From Abyssalbus ytuae (GTDB taxonomy: Bacteria > Bacteroidota > Bacteroidia > Flavobacteriales > Flavobacteriaceae): a stretch of DNA of 64,000 bases. The position numbers and the translations under genes were made by a program. Under the pieces are notes generated by a model. The model worked only from the letters and a program-made list of their open reading frames with translations. It had not been told where the DNA came from and did not search any database. Where the stretch lies: contig NZ_CP094358.1 of the NCBI RefSeq assembly GCF_022807975.1, positions 2,976,001-3,040,000 on the forward strand, read 5' to 3'. Below, piece after piece: positions 34,905 through 44,382 of the stretch. Positions within the stretch are counted from its first letter, which is position 1. Each line of letters opens with the position of its first letter.

Positions 34905-35435
34905 TTAGTTTTTTATCATTTGAGATAGTTCTTTTTCTATTTCATCTTTTAAATCAAGGGCAGTAGTATATTTTGATATTTTTCCTGAAACAATAATTAT
35001 TGATGCTACAATAGGAATTACAACGGGTAAAGAATACCAAAAATCATATTCATCAATATATTGTATCTTATAGTTAAGAACTCCGGTCAGTTGAAAAAGG
35101 AACATAGTAATAGGAACTAATATGGCATATTTCCACCAACTTTGACAAGTGAAGAACCATACAGTAGTTATTGTGCATAAGATTAATTTTGTGAAGAGAG
35201 CGTGAAGGAAAAACTGTACATTGGCAAAACCACCACTTTTAATAATTAAAAAACCGAGTTGCCATTCTTTACTGTCAGATGGTGCAACCCGGTATAAATA
35301 GAATAAAAACGGTGAGGTTATGAGAAAAAATGAGATAACGTACCCAATAAAAGCTTTTTTTCTCCTATCCGTTAGGCGGCGGCATATATTCGTCCTTCTC
35401 TGTTTCATATAAATCTTCAATTTGTTTTGAATCAT
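34905..35435 (-). CDS. Multi-pass membrane protein, unknown
   Basis: 176 residues, four hydrophobic segments and a charged C-terminus. The best-looking start is a Met at 35408 (MKQRRTN...), but even this overlaps the lipoprotein gene upstream by about 44 nt. Possibly a lysogeny-expressed membrane gene. No family recognised. Confidence 0.55.
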   Translation of the reverse strand: MIQNKLKIYMKQRRTNICRRLTDRRKKAFIGYVISFFLITSPFLFYLYRVAPSDSKEWQLGFLIIKSGGFANVQFFLHALFTKLILCTITTVWFFTCQSWWKYAILVPITMFLFQLTGVLNYKIQYIDEYDFWYSLPVVIPIVASIIIVSGKISKYTTALDLKDEIEKELSQMIKN

Positions 35436-35508
35436 CAGTACAAGAAACCACTAAGGATGTTGAAAATGAAATAACTACGAATGCGAAAATTAATTTTGCT
35501 TTTTTCAT
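35365..35508 (-). CDS. 47-residue lipoprotein
   Basis: MKKAKLIFAFVVISFSTSL... with lipobox VVSC near residue 22 and a Pro-rich end (MPPPNG). It overlaps the membrane protein gene's N-terminus in another frame. Likely a lysogen-exported lipoprotein. Coding supported by signal and lipobox only. Confidence 0.5.
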   Translation of the reverse strand: MKKAKLIFAFVVISFSTSLVVSCTDDSKQIEDLYETEKDEYMPPPNG

Positions 35509-35591
35509 AAAAAGATGTTTAAGATTAATAATATCTGAAATACTAATCTAAACAACCTTTTACATATAGTAGTTATATCTTTCTACAAACA

Positions 35592-35760
35592 TTAAGTTTT
35601 GTGGTTTTAACTTAAATTTTGTAGGGTTTAGGGATTGAAATATACGTAAATTTTCAGACAAAAAAACATTAAAATATTTTTTGAGGTTAACCCGTAATTT
35701 TTTTGTGGAACCTTAAAAAAAGGATGAAATTTAGAATAAGTTTTACCAAAATTTTACCAA
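35592..35760. repeat. Direct repeats next to the candidate attachment core
   Basis: TTTTACCAA occurs at 35741-35749 and 35752-35760 (11-bp period). A related pair, TTAAGTTTTGTGG / TTAAATTTTGTAG, is at 35592-35604 and 35612-35624 (20-bp period). They lie 40-210 bp left of the 35803 core and resemble integrase or excisionase arm sites. Function inferred from position. Confidence 0.4.
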
Positions 35761-35802
35761 TAATTTAATATTTAATTGATTATTAAATCATTACATAATA
35801 AA

Positions 35803-35823
35803 AATAATCCTGCCGAGGTCACT
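35803..35823 (+). other. Candidate attachment-site core, copy A (tRNA 3'-end-like)
   Basis: Contains AATCCTGCCGAGGTCACT, which fits the end of a T-arm, a 7-nt acceptor strand (CGAGGTC), and discriminator A, probably tRNA-Arg. No tRNA body precedes it. A 21-bp identical copy is at 57836-57856, and both are followed by a similar hairpin terminator. Interpreted as attR of the prophage. Confidence 0.6.
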
Positions 35824-35846
35824 GGGAGGAAACTCCAAACAAATAA

Positions 35847-35880
35847 GAAACCTTGCAAAATATTTGATTTGCAAGGTTTC
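35847..35880. terminator. Terminator following attachment copy A
   Basis: A perfect 13-bp stem, GAAACCTTGCAAA (35847-35859) with its complement (35868-35880), then TCTTTTTT. Similar to the hairpin after copy B at 57881-57910; probably the duplicated tRNA terminator. Confidence 0.75.
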
Positions 35881-36210
35881 GTCTTTTTTGAACTATCATT
35901 TAATTTGAATTGATTTGGTTTCAAACGTCAACAAATCGGTCAACAACTGTTGGCGATTAGTCCAAAATGCCATCAAAAATATCTATATGTTGGTTATGCT
36001 ATCTTCGATAATGCTATAAGTTTAATTAATGTTTTTTTGAATAATGTTAAACAGAGACATTACTATCTTTAAAAAATTATAAAATAAATTGACAATATTT
36101 GACCTTGCTGATTTTGTATTAAGAAAATTTAGTTTGATATTTATATTTTAAATGTATTTAACACATTTATTAATTGTATTTAATTGAATTTCAGCAATTT
36201 GTATATTTAC
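35881..36210. other. Intergenic region before PUL 1
   Basis: AT-rich gap without a gene. It shares a short patch (TTTGAATTGATTT) with the region after copy B. A near-palindrome of the form ATCGnnCAACA...TGTTGnCGAT lies at 35935-35957, next to two GTCAACAA direct copies (35927, 35939). No clear promoter box was found upstream of the 36211 gene. Confidence 0.4.
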
Positions 36211-37464
36211 ATGAAAAAAGCATTGATTTTACTATTTATTATTTTCCATTGGAATAATTCAATTGTGCAACACGAACGTATTGAGAGTGAAAGAGAATAT
36301 TTCGTTAGTATGTTGACTAAAATTATTGATCCTGTTTTAAAAAATTTGAGTAAAGATCAATTAAAAAAGAACATGCCGGTAGAGAAAGCCTCGAACCCTT
36401 ATGGTGATAGGGAAAAAGTAACACATCTGGAAGCATTTGGACGAACTCTTGCAGGAATTGCTCCGTGGCTTGAATTAGGCCCTGATAATACTCCCGAAGG
36501 AAAATTAAGGGAGAAATACATTCAACTTACATTAAAAAGTATAAAAAACGCAACAAATCCCCACGCGAAAGACTACATGAATTTTGCTAATGGCGGACAA
36601 CCTTTGGTAGATGCGGCATTTTTTGCTGAGGCTTTAATTCGGGCACCTCACCAATTGTGGGAAAGATTAGATGAAACCACAAAAAAGAATGTGCTTACCG
36701 AACTAAAAAAAACCAGGAGTATTTCTCCTCCATATATGAATTGGTTATTATTTAGTGCAATTGTCGAAGCCGCTTTATTGAAGTTTGAAGGCGAAGCAGA
36801 TATGATGCGAATTGAATATGCTCTTTTTAAACATGATGAATGGTACTTGGGTGACGGCATGTATGGTGATGGTCCGGATTTTCATTGGGATTATTACAAC
36901 AGCTATGTTATTCAACCAATGATTTTGGATATTCTTTTTGTGTTGAAGGAAAAGCAAGAACAATTAAAGTACTGGCGGTATAAGGAGAAATTTATTACCA
37001 ATTCCGAAGTTTTTTTAGAGAGAGCTCAGCGGTATTCGGAGATACAGGAAAGATTAATTGGTCCCGAAGGAACTTTCCCCCCCATTGGTCGTTCTTTAAC
37101 ATATAGATGCGGTGCCTTTCAATTATTATCACAAATCGCTTTGATTGAAAAGTTGCCCAAAACTATTAGGCCATCTCAAGTAAGATCTGCATTACAGGCA
37201 CTTATAAAAAAACAAATGGAAGTTCCCGGAACTTTTGATGAAAATGGGTGGTTAACCCTTGGTTTTTATGGCCGGCAAAAGGAAATGGCTGAGCCTTATA
37301 TTTCTACAGGGAGTCTATATTTGTGTACAACAGCCTTTTTGGTGTTGGGATTACCTGAGGATAATTCTTTTTGGGTAGATATTGCTGAAGAGTGGACACA
37401 AAAGAAAATTTGGAATGGAAACTCTATACCTAAAGACCATGCTTATTATCATCATAAAAAATAA
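36211..37464 (+). CDS. DUF2264 secreted enzyme (GH154-type), PUL 1
   Basis: 417 residues from the ATG at 36211; the frame extends to a TTG at 36184 but the ATG begins the signal peptide (MKKALILLFIIFHWNNSIV). The body is the (alpha/alpha)-barrel-like DUF2264 type, with GDGPDFHWDYYNSYVIQPM and GRSLTYRCGA. Some members of this group are beta-glucuronidases (GH154 as I recall). First gene of a + operon of degradative enzymes. Confidence 0.75.
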   Translation: MKKALILLFIIFHWNNSIVQHERIESEREYFVSMLTKIIDPVLKNLSKDQLKKNMPVEKASNPYGDREKVTHLEAFGRTLAGIAPWLELGPDNTPEGKLREKYIQLTLKSIKNATNPHAKDYMNFANGGQPLVDAAFFAEALIRAPHQLWERLDETTKKNVLTELKKTRSISPPYMNWLLFSAIVEAALLKFEGEADMMRIEYALFKHDEWYLGDGMYGDGPDFHWDYYNSYVIQPMILDILFVLKEKQEQLKYWRYKEKFITNSEVFLERAQRYSEIQERLIGPEGTFPPIGRSLTYRCGAFQLLSQIALIEKLPKTIRPSQVRSALQALIKKQMEVPGTFDENGWLTLGFYGRQKEMAEPYISTGSLYLCTTAFLVLGLPEDNSFWVDIAEEWTQKKIWNGNSIPKDHAYYHHKK

Positions 37465-37505
37465 TATAATTTTTAATTATAAAATACTTTAGACCAAGGA
37501 ATAGA

Positions 37506-38831
37506 ATGAAATATTATTTTAAGCTTATTAGCTCATTTTTATTTAAGATTATTCATTTATTTATATTCTTTAGCTTACTAGCATTCATTGGTTGTTCCTC
37601 ACTTAAAGTAGCTGAATCTGAAATAGGATTAGGATGGAGTAACAATTCGGTGAATACTGTTATTTTCAGGAATAGTGCTGTTGATACATACAATAACTAT
37701 CAATTTACGGCATATTATGATGAAGAAGGACGTATGATATTAGCAAAACGAAAATTAACCGAAAATAAATGGGATGTTAAAATTACGCCATATAAAGGTA
37801 ATGTAAAAGATGCTCACAATTCGATAAGCCTTATCATTGATGTTAACGGGTATGTTCATATAAGCTGGGACCAACATAACACCCGATTACGTTACGTAAA
37901 GAGTATTTCTCCTTTGAGTTTGGAATTAAGCGATGAATTATCCATGACCGGTCTGCAAGAAGAAAAAGTTACTTACCCGGAATTCCATAAGTTGAAAAAC
38001 GGTAAATTACTATTTTGTTATCGTTCAGGAGAATCGGGAAGGGGAAATATGGTAATCAACCAATACGATCCTGACACAAATCAGTGGTCTCAATTACAGG
38101 ATAATTTGTTAGATGGAGAAGAATTAAGAAGTGCATATTGGCAAATAGCTGTTGATGGTAGGGGAAGTGTTCACCTTTCGTGGGTATGGCGAGAAACATG
38201 GGATGTTTCTACAAATCATGACCTTTGCTATGCGGTTTCTCATGACGGAGGTAAATCCTGGGAAAAATCAACAGGAGAAAAATATGGTATACCTATAAGA
38301 TCTGTAACAGCAGAGATTGCTTGGAAAGTTCCCGAGAATAGTAATTTGATTAATCAAACTTCTATGGCGGTTGATGATAACAACAATCCATACATAGCAA
38401 CTTATTGGGATGCGGATGGAATTACTCAATATAAAATCATTTACTTACAGGAAAAGAAATGGCAAATAATAGATTCTGATTTTCAAAAAAAAGCTTTCCA
38501 ATTGGGAGGAGGCGGTACCAAGAGCATACCAATTTCCCGGCCTCAAATTTTAATAGGAAATAATATAATTTATCTCCTGTTTAGATCTGCAGAAAGAGAG
38601 AACAGAATATCACTTGCATATAAGAAAAAAGGCAAAGGGAAGTGGAACCTTGTGAATGTATCTGAAGATTATGTAGGGCAATGGGAGCCCAATTTTGATA
38701 AATCTCTTTGGAAAGAGAAAAAACAATTACATATTTTCTCTCAAAATGTTACGCAATCTGATGGTGAAGGATTAGCAGATATGCCTGCACAAAAAGTGAA
38801 ATTACTTGAAATCAATAATATACCAAAATAA
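37506..38831 (+). CDS. BNR-4 beta-propeller lipoprotein, probable uronate lyase or rhamnosidase
   Basis: 441 residues. Lipobox FIGC (Cys30). Repeated blades with the BNR-4 style: KDAHNSIS with His104, WDQHN with His124, and YRSGESGRGN with Tyr172/Arg173. These resemble the His/Tyr/Arg sites of PL24/PL25 ulvan lyases and of the related GH145 rhamnosidases. Surface-bound. Substrate not proven; uronic-acid polysaccharide likely. Confidence 0.7.
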   Translation: MKYYFKLISSFLFKIIHLFIFFSLLAFIGCSSLKVAESEIGLGWSNNSVNTVIFRNSAVDTYNNYQFTAYYDEEGRMILAKRKLTENKWDVKITPYKGNVKDAHNSISLIIDVNGYVHISWDQHNTRLRYVKSISPLSLELSDELSMTGLQEEKVTYPEFHKLKNGKLLFCYRSGESGRGNMVINQYDPDTNQWSQLQDNLLDGEELRSAYWQIAVDGRGSVHLSWVWRETWDVSTNHDLCYAVSHDGGKSWEKSTGEKYGIPIRSVTAEIAWKVPENSNLINQTSMAVDDNNNPYIATYWDADGITQYKIIYLQEKKWQIIDSDFQKKAFQLGGGGTKSIPISRPQILIGNNIIYLLFRSAERENRISLAYKKKGKGKWNLVNVSEDYVGQWEPNFDKSLWKEKKQLHIFSQNVTQSDGEGLADMPAQKVKLLEINNIPK

Positions 38832-38848
38832 TAAAAAATTAAATAAGG

Positions 38849-40081
38849 ATGATAAATAAGGTTGTTTCATTATTGTTAATTTCAATTATACTCTGTGGGT
38901 GTAATGAGATGCCAGGAAAGAAAGACATAAAAAAAGAAAATGAAGACCAATTATTGCCAGTAATAGATAGCACACTTAAAAGGGCGGTAAAGCAATATAC
39001 TTATTTAAGTGAGATTACAGAAAAAGGCAGGTATCCTAAAACATATATAGAAAAAGAAAAAAAAATTGAAACCAGTGATTCAGGTTGGTGGTGTAGTGGT
39101 TTTTTTCCAGGTTCATTATTGTATCTGGATGATATAGTTGGAGCACCGGAATTGAAGATGAAGACTGATGAGGTACTGGAAGACCTGAAAAAAGAACAAT
39201 TTAATACTACTACTCATGATTTGGGCTTTATGATGTTTTGCAGTTTTGGTAATGCTGAAAGATTGAACAGTAATCCTTCTTATCAAGAAATTCTAATGAA
39301 TAGTGCCCGGTCTTTAAGTACAAGATATAACGATACGGTAAAAGCAATTAGATCCTGGGACAGTGCTCCCTGGAACAAAGCTGGTAAAGATGATCTGGTA
39401 GTGATTATTGATAATATGATGAATCTTGAATTACTTTTTTGGGCAACAAAGCATAGTAACGATAGTACCTTTTATAAGATTGCTGTTAATCATGCCAATA
39501 CTACAATGCAGAATCATTTTAGAGAAGATCACAGCTCATTTCACGAATTGATTTATGATGGAAACACAGGAGAAGTTAAAGCAAAAATAACCAATCAGGG
39601 AGCATCAGACAGTTCCTCTTGGGCGCGTGGTCAGGCATGGGGCTTGTACGGCTTTGTAGTTATGTTTCGCGAAACCAAAGACATCAAATATCTTACTCAC
39701 GCAAAGAACATTGCAGACTATCTCTTAAGCCATCCTAATTTACCTGAAGATAAGATACCGTATTGGGATTTCAATGCTCCCGGAATTCCTAATGCTTTAA
39801 GAGATTCTTCGGCTGGGGCAATTATTGCTTCTGCATTATTGGAATTGAGTAGATATTCGACCGGTGATGATAAATTGAGGTATTTAAATAATTCAAAAAA
39901 GATTTTAGAGACTTTATTAACGAAAGATTATATAATATCGGAGGTAGGGGAGAATGGAGGTTTTTTGCTTAAGCATGGAGTTGGTAATATGCCCAACGGA
40001 ACTGAAATTGATACCCCTTTGTCTTACGGGGATTATTATTTAATAGAAGCAATGATTCGCTATTTACATTCGAAGCAATAA
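38849..40081 (+). CDS. GH88 unsaturated glucuronyl hydrolase
   Basis: 410 residues. Lipobox LCGC (Cys18). Family motifs: THDLGFMMF with Asp124, IIDNMMNLELLFWA with Asp188, and SSWARGQAWGLYG. It removes the 4,5-unsaturated uronic acid left by a lyase, so a lyase such as the adjacent BNR-4 protein is expected. Its end faces the HTCS gene (4-nt gap). Confidence 0.9.
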   Translation: MINKVVSLLLISIILCGCNEMPGKKDIKKENEDQLLPVIDSTLKRAVKQYTYLSEITEKGRYPKTYIEKEKKIETSDSGWWCSGFFPGSLLYLDDIVGAPELKMKTDEVLEDLKKEQFNTTTHDLGFMMFCSFGNAERLNSNPSYQEILMNSARSLSTRYNDTVKAIRSWDSAPWNKAGKDDLVVIIDNMMNLELLFWATKHSNDSTFYKIAVNHANTTMQNHFREDHSSFHELIYDGNTGEVKAKITNQGASDSSSWARGQAWGLYGFVVMFRETKDIKYLTHAKNIADYLLSHPNLPEDKIPYWDFNAPGIPNALRDSSAGAIIASALLELSRYSTGDDKLRYLNNSKKILETLLTKDYIISEVGENGGFLLKHGVGNMPNGTEIDTPLSYGDYYLIEAMIRYLHSKQ

Positions 40082-40085
40082 AACT

Positions 40086-43000
40086 TTAGCCGGAAGTTCT
40101 TTTATTTTTAAGATAATCAGTTGGGGTACAACCAAATTCTTCTTTAAAACATTTTCTGAAATATACTTGACTATTAATGCCTATTTTAAATGCTATTTCC
40201 GAAAGAGTGTATTTTCTCTCCAATAATAGCCTTTCAGATTCTTTTATTTTTATTTTGCGGATGAATTCAGTCGTTGAAAGATTTGTAATAGCTTTTATTT
40301 TTCTATACAAAGTAGAGGAGCTCATAAACATATTTTCGGATAAATATTGAACATCGACAATCCCATTGGATAAATTTTCAATTATTAAGTTTTTAGCTTT
40401 TTCAAGGAATTCTTCGTCAAGACCTGTTAAACTCCTAATAGTAAGCTGGCTTTCATTATCTGTTGTTTCGGTACTGTGGGTAGATAAACTGGTTTTCGAT
40501 ATAGAATATTTATTGGCAAGTATATCTCTTTGTTGCAACAAATTTTTTATACGGGTCTTCAGGAGGCTCGAACTAAAAGGTTTTGTGAGGTAGGAATCAG
40601 CTCCGGATTCATATCCTTCTTCTTTGCTTAATGAAGAGTCTTTTGCGGTTAATAATACGATTGGTATATGGCATGTTCTCATATCTTCTTTTAGCTTTTT
40701 GCATAGTTCAAATCCGTCCATTACAGGCATCATAATATCGCTTATTATAATATCTGGTATTGTTTCTAAAGCTAAATCAAGTCCTTGTTTTCCATCATAC
40801 GCAATTTGAACTTCATAAGATGATTCCAATTCATCTTTAAGGTATTCACAAATATCTCTGTTGTCTTCAATTATTAAAACAACTGTATGATCAATTTTTA
40901 TGTCCTCTTCAAAATTATCTACCCCCTCTTCGCCTATCATATCTTGTGTTTCTTCTTCATCCACTCTTGAAGCATGAGGATAAATGTTATTTTCTTTTAG
41001 TAAAATAGATATAGAAGTACCAACACCAATAGCACCTTCAACTCTTATTATTCCTTCGTGGAGTGTCGTTAAGTTTTTAACCAAAGCCAGGCCTATTCCT
41101 GTACCCGAATAATGTTGTTTTCCGCCTTTTTGATAATATCTGTCAAAAATTTTCGGTAAGTCTTCCTCGCTAATTCCCTGGCCTGTATCCTTAATGTTAA
41201 GCTCAACAAAAGGTTCACCATTTTCAGTTGTTTTTGAAACACTAATGGTGATACTTCCTTTACTGGTATACTTAATAGCGTTGGAAATTAAATTATCGAG
41301 AATCATTATTATTGCCTCTTTATCAATTGTCAATGGTATATTATTCTGACTTGAATTAATCAAAATCTTAACATTAGGATTTTGATTTAATTGCTTAAAC
41401 CTCATACCTATTTCAGTGACAACAGAAACTATATTATATTTACCGACAACTAGCTGTTTGTTGGAGGTTTCTGTTTTTCTAAAGTCCAGTAATCTATTAA
41501 CCAGATTTCTTAATCTTACAGTATTATTATGGATAAGTAAAAGTCTATTCCTATCCTTTGTGTTTAAATAGGGGCTTTTTAAAATATCTTCAATAGGTCC
41601 GAGAATAAGAGTTAAAGGAGTCCTTAATTCATGAGTAATGTTAGTGTAAAATCTTAGTCTTTCGTCATTTAACTCTTGGTCATGTTGATGTTTTTGTTTT
41701 TCGGACTGATAAAGGTATTCAATTCTTATTTTGCGTTCACGATAATACATGAAGCCTAAAGCAACCAGAATACCTACCAAAAAATAGAATAGTTTTGCCC
41801 ACCATGTAAGCCAGAATGGGGGAGTAAGAACAATATCCAATGTTGCATATTCATCAGACCAATCTTGATTTCTAATTCGATTTCGCAGAAGTAGGTTATA
41901 GTTGCCAGGTGATAGGTTACGGAATGTGATTTCATTAGCACCAAGAACTGGAAACCAAGATTCGGATTGGCCTTTTAACATATATGAATATTCAATTTGA
42001 TTTGTTAGAGAATAATCTTTTACTGCAAAAGAGACTTTAAAATTATTTTGAGTATAGTCAAGTTCAAGTTTTGACTCTACTGGAATGAAACTTTGTTTTT
42101 CATCAATAAATTGCCCTTTAATTGGCTCATAAACATTTAATAATGAAAAGAATGGTTTTGGTGTTTTTCTGCTTTTGAGCACATTTGATGGGTTAAAAAA
42201 GCTGATCCCGTGCAAAGAACCAAAGTACAACTGGTTGTTATGGGCTTTTAAAACTGAGGCCGAAGAATAACTGCTTGTTGAAATATTATCTTTATAACCA
42301 TATTCTAATATATTAGATGTGCTCATTTCCATACAATTCAAACCTTTGTTTGTACTGTACCATATATTACCATGGGTATCTTCTACTAGGGCTCTTACAT
42401 TAATATTAGACTCACCATAAGCTTGAAACTCTCCTTTGTAGCCATTTTTTAATTGAATTAAACCATTTCCCGTTGCTACCCATATTTTTCCTTCTCTGTC
42501 TTTATAAATATGGTTGATTGTGTTTGAAATAAAACCTGTTTGCATGTGGTAGGTATGCAATAACTTTAGGTTCTTGGAATAAATTTTCATGCCTACGCCA
42601 TAAGTTCCAATAAGTATATTGCCAATATCATCTATAATAATAGATCTAATTAGTGCTTCTTCTATATCTAATTTACCAAGAAAACGGTAGGTGTTAATAT
42701 CAAATATGAAGATTCCGTTATCGTTGGTACCAACTAAAATTTTACCATCATTTGTTTCACAAATGGCTGTAACATCACTTTGGCTCATTAGGTCAGGAAA
42801 AGCCTGGTTGAATTTATTTGTAGTTTTATCATAAACTAAAACCCCTCCGGACATCACTCCAAACCATAAATTGTCATTTCTATCACAATGAATGGCCTGT
42901 ATTGTATTTGCACTGAAATCTAAGTTTTTTTCATAAAAATGCTCAACAACTTCATTATTCCTAATTTTAAATATGCCAGCTCCATAGGTTCCTGCCCATA

Positions 43001-44153
43001 TATTTTGTTCATGATCCTGTGAAATCGATAAAATTGAGTTAGCTACTGAGCTTTCTTGATAATTATTATCAAGTAACCTTATTGTATTGAATGTGGTTGT
43101 CGTGTTTTTTAAAAAATTAACACCTCCTCCCCATGTTCCTATCCATATATTACCAAACTCATCCTGATACAAACAACGTGTATTTAATGAAGATAAGTCT
43201 GGGGTGATATTACCTTTTCCTACTTGTTTAATTTTGAGTTCAGAAAAATCAGAAAAAAATCTTTGTGAAAGATCTATCATTATGATGCCGTCAAATCTGG
43301 TGCTAACCCATAGACTATTATCAGAAAAATGTGAAATGTCGGTTACCCATCTTGATAAAGGCCCATCATTGTTTCCAAAATTTGTAAAACTACTGTCAGA
43401 AGGGTTAAACAAAGCAAGCCCGTTATTCGTGCCAACCCATATCCCGCCAGATTTGTCCATGTATACACATCTAACATCGTTTCCGGGTATAGAGCTTTCG
43501 TCATTAGGAATATTTTGATAGTTCGTTGCTTCCTTAGTATTAATATTAATAACTGAAAGGCCCGCATCTTTATGTCCCACATATAATTTGCCATTACCAT
43601 CATCTACAACTGCCCAAGAGTAATTACTCACAAGATTTTTTACGGTTTTTGAATTGTAATGGGTAAAATTATTAGTTGATTTATCAAAATGATCGACTCC
43701 ATGATTATAAGTGGCAATCCACAAGTTACCATCCTGTGAAATTTCTAAATCCGTTATACCCAGTGAGGATATTGAGTTTTCACCTTCTCTGGGTTGATAT
43801 GTGGTGAATGAATTAGTTGTATAGTTGTATGCAGATAATCCCTCTCTTTTAGTAGCAACCCACATTATTTTTTCTGTGGGGTCATCAAGAATTTTATTTA
43901 ATTCATTGCCATTTAAAACAGTATTGGCATTTATATTAGATTTATAAAAAGATACCACGGTATTGCCATCATACCTGTTTAAACCTTCTTCAGTGGCAAA
44001 CCAAACATAACCATCCTTATCACCCTCAATGTCTACAATATAATCATTGGATAATCCATCTTTCATATTGAGATATTCAATAGAATAAGATTGTGAAATA
44101 CATGATGTAATAGATAGCAAGAATATAATAAGTGTAAAAAAAATGATTCTCAT
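40086..44153 (-). CDS. Hybrid two-component system (HTCS) sensor-regulator
   Basis: 1355 residues. Signal peptide; two-component regulator propeller repeats (about 30-700); a Y_Y_Y domain; membrane helix (about 780-800); HisKA with THELRTP (about 842); ATPase domain; receiver with phospho-Asp in ISDIMMP (about 1139); AraC HTH at the C-terminus (about 1265-1350). It senses periplasmic oligosaccharide and activates the PUL. Divergent from susC; a 22-bp direct repeat lies in the gap. Confidence 0.95.
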   Translation of the reverse strand: MRIIFFTLIIFLLSITSCISQSYSIEYLNMKDGLSNDYIVDIEGDKDGYVWFATEEGLNRYDGNTVVSFYKSNINANTVLNGNELNKILDDPTEKIMWVATKREGLSAYNYTTNSFTTYQPREGENSISSLGITDLEISQDGNLWIATYNHGVDHFDKSTNNFTHYNSKTVKNLVSNYSWAVVDDGNGKLYVGHKDAGLSVININTKEATNYQNIPNDESSIPGNDVRCVYMDKSGGIWVGTNNGLALFNPSDSSFTNFGNNDGPLSRWVTDISHFSDNSLWVSTRFDGIIMIDLSQRFFSDFSELKIKQVGKGNITPDLSSLNTRCLYQDEFGNIWIGTWGGGVNFLKNTTTTFNTIRLLDNNYQESSVANSILSISQDHEQNIWAGTYGAGIFKIRNNEVVEHFYEKNLDFSANTIQAIHCDRNDNLWFGVMSGGVLVYDKTTNKFNQAFPDLMSQSDVTAICETNDGKILVGTNDNGIFIFDINTYRFLGKLDIEEALIRSIIIDDIGNILIGTYGVGMKIYSKNLKLLHTYHMQTGFISNTINHIYKDREGKIWVATGNGLIQLKNGYKGEFQAYGESNINVRALVEDTHGNIWYSTNKGLNCMEMSTSNILEYGYKDNISTSSYSSASVLKAHNNQLYFGSLHGISFFNPSNVLKSRKTPKPFFSLLNVYEPIKGQFIDEKQSFIPVESKLELDYTQNNFKVSFAVKDYSLTNQIEYSYMLKGQSESWFPVLGANEITFRNLSPGNYNLLLRNRIRNQDWSDEYATLDIVLTPPFWLTWWAKLFYFLVGILVALGFMYYRERKIRIEYLYQSEKQKHQHDQELNDERLRFYTNITHELRTPLTLILGPIEDILKSPYLNTKDRNRLLLIHNNTVRLRNLVNRLLDFRKTETSNKQLVVGKYNIVSVVTEIGMRFKQLNQNPNVKILINSSQNNIPLTIDKEAIIMILDNLISNAIKYTSKGSITISVSKTTENGEPFVELNIKDTGQGISEEDLPKIFDRYYQKGGKQHYSGTGIGLALVKNLTTLHEGIIRVEGAIGVGTSISILLKENNIYPHASRVDEEETQDMIGEEGVDNFEEDIKIDHTVVLIIEDNRDICEYLKDELESSYEVQIAYDGKQGLDLALETIPDIIISDIMMPVMDGFELCKKLKEDMRTCHIPIVLLTAKDSSLSKEEGYESGADSYLTKPFSSSLLKTRIKNLLQQRDILANKYSISKTSLSTHSTETTDNESQLTIRSLTGLDEEFLEKAKNLIIENLSNGIVDVQYLSENMFMSSSTLYRKIKAITNLSTTEFIRKIKIKESERLLLERKYTLSEIAFKIGINSQVYFRKCFKEEFGCTPTDYLKNKRTSG

Positions 44154-44203
44154 ATTTCGAAATATATAAAAAAACCCATGATAAATTATGAATATGATAG
44201 GTA

Positions 44204-44240
44204 TTTGAATGATTTGTACATCACGTTTGAATTATTTGTA
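44204..44240. promoter_or_regulatory. 22-bp-period direct repeat, candidate HTCS binding site
   Basis: TTTGAATGATTTGTA (44204-44218) and TTTGAATTATTTGTA (44226-44240) differ at one of 15 positions and repeat with a 22-bp period, two helical turns. The site is in the divergent gap between the HTCS and susC. AraC-type regulators usually bind such tandem sites. Inferred. Confidence 0.6.
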
Positions 44241-44382
44241 TACGGTTTAATCATGAATTTAACAATAATTTTAGAAAAGTTTTTTTGTGTTTTTCACTAT
44301 TACTTTTTTAGGGATTTATTTATCTCAAAAATTTTGTGCTCAACGACAGAAATCAATAAATAAACCAAAAAACAAATTATTC

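Noticed and set aside
34710-34928. Plus-strand hydrophobic frame of 72 residues
   Set aside because: Antisense to the charged 65-residue minus-strand frame, which has a more protein-like composition and adjoins its neighbours in the same direction.
35803-35823. A complete tRNA gene at the repeat
   Set aside because: Only the 3' end is present. No anticodon or D arm can be built from the preceding AT-rich sequence.
36184-36210. TTG start for the first DUF2264 gene
   Set aside because: The ATG at 36211 starts directly at a signal peptide, while the upstream extension is not protein-like.
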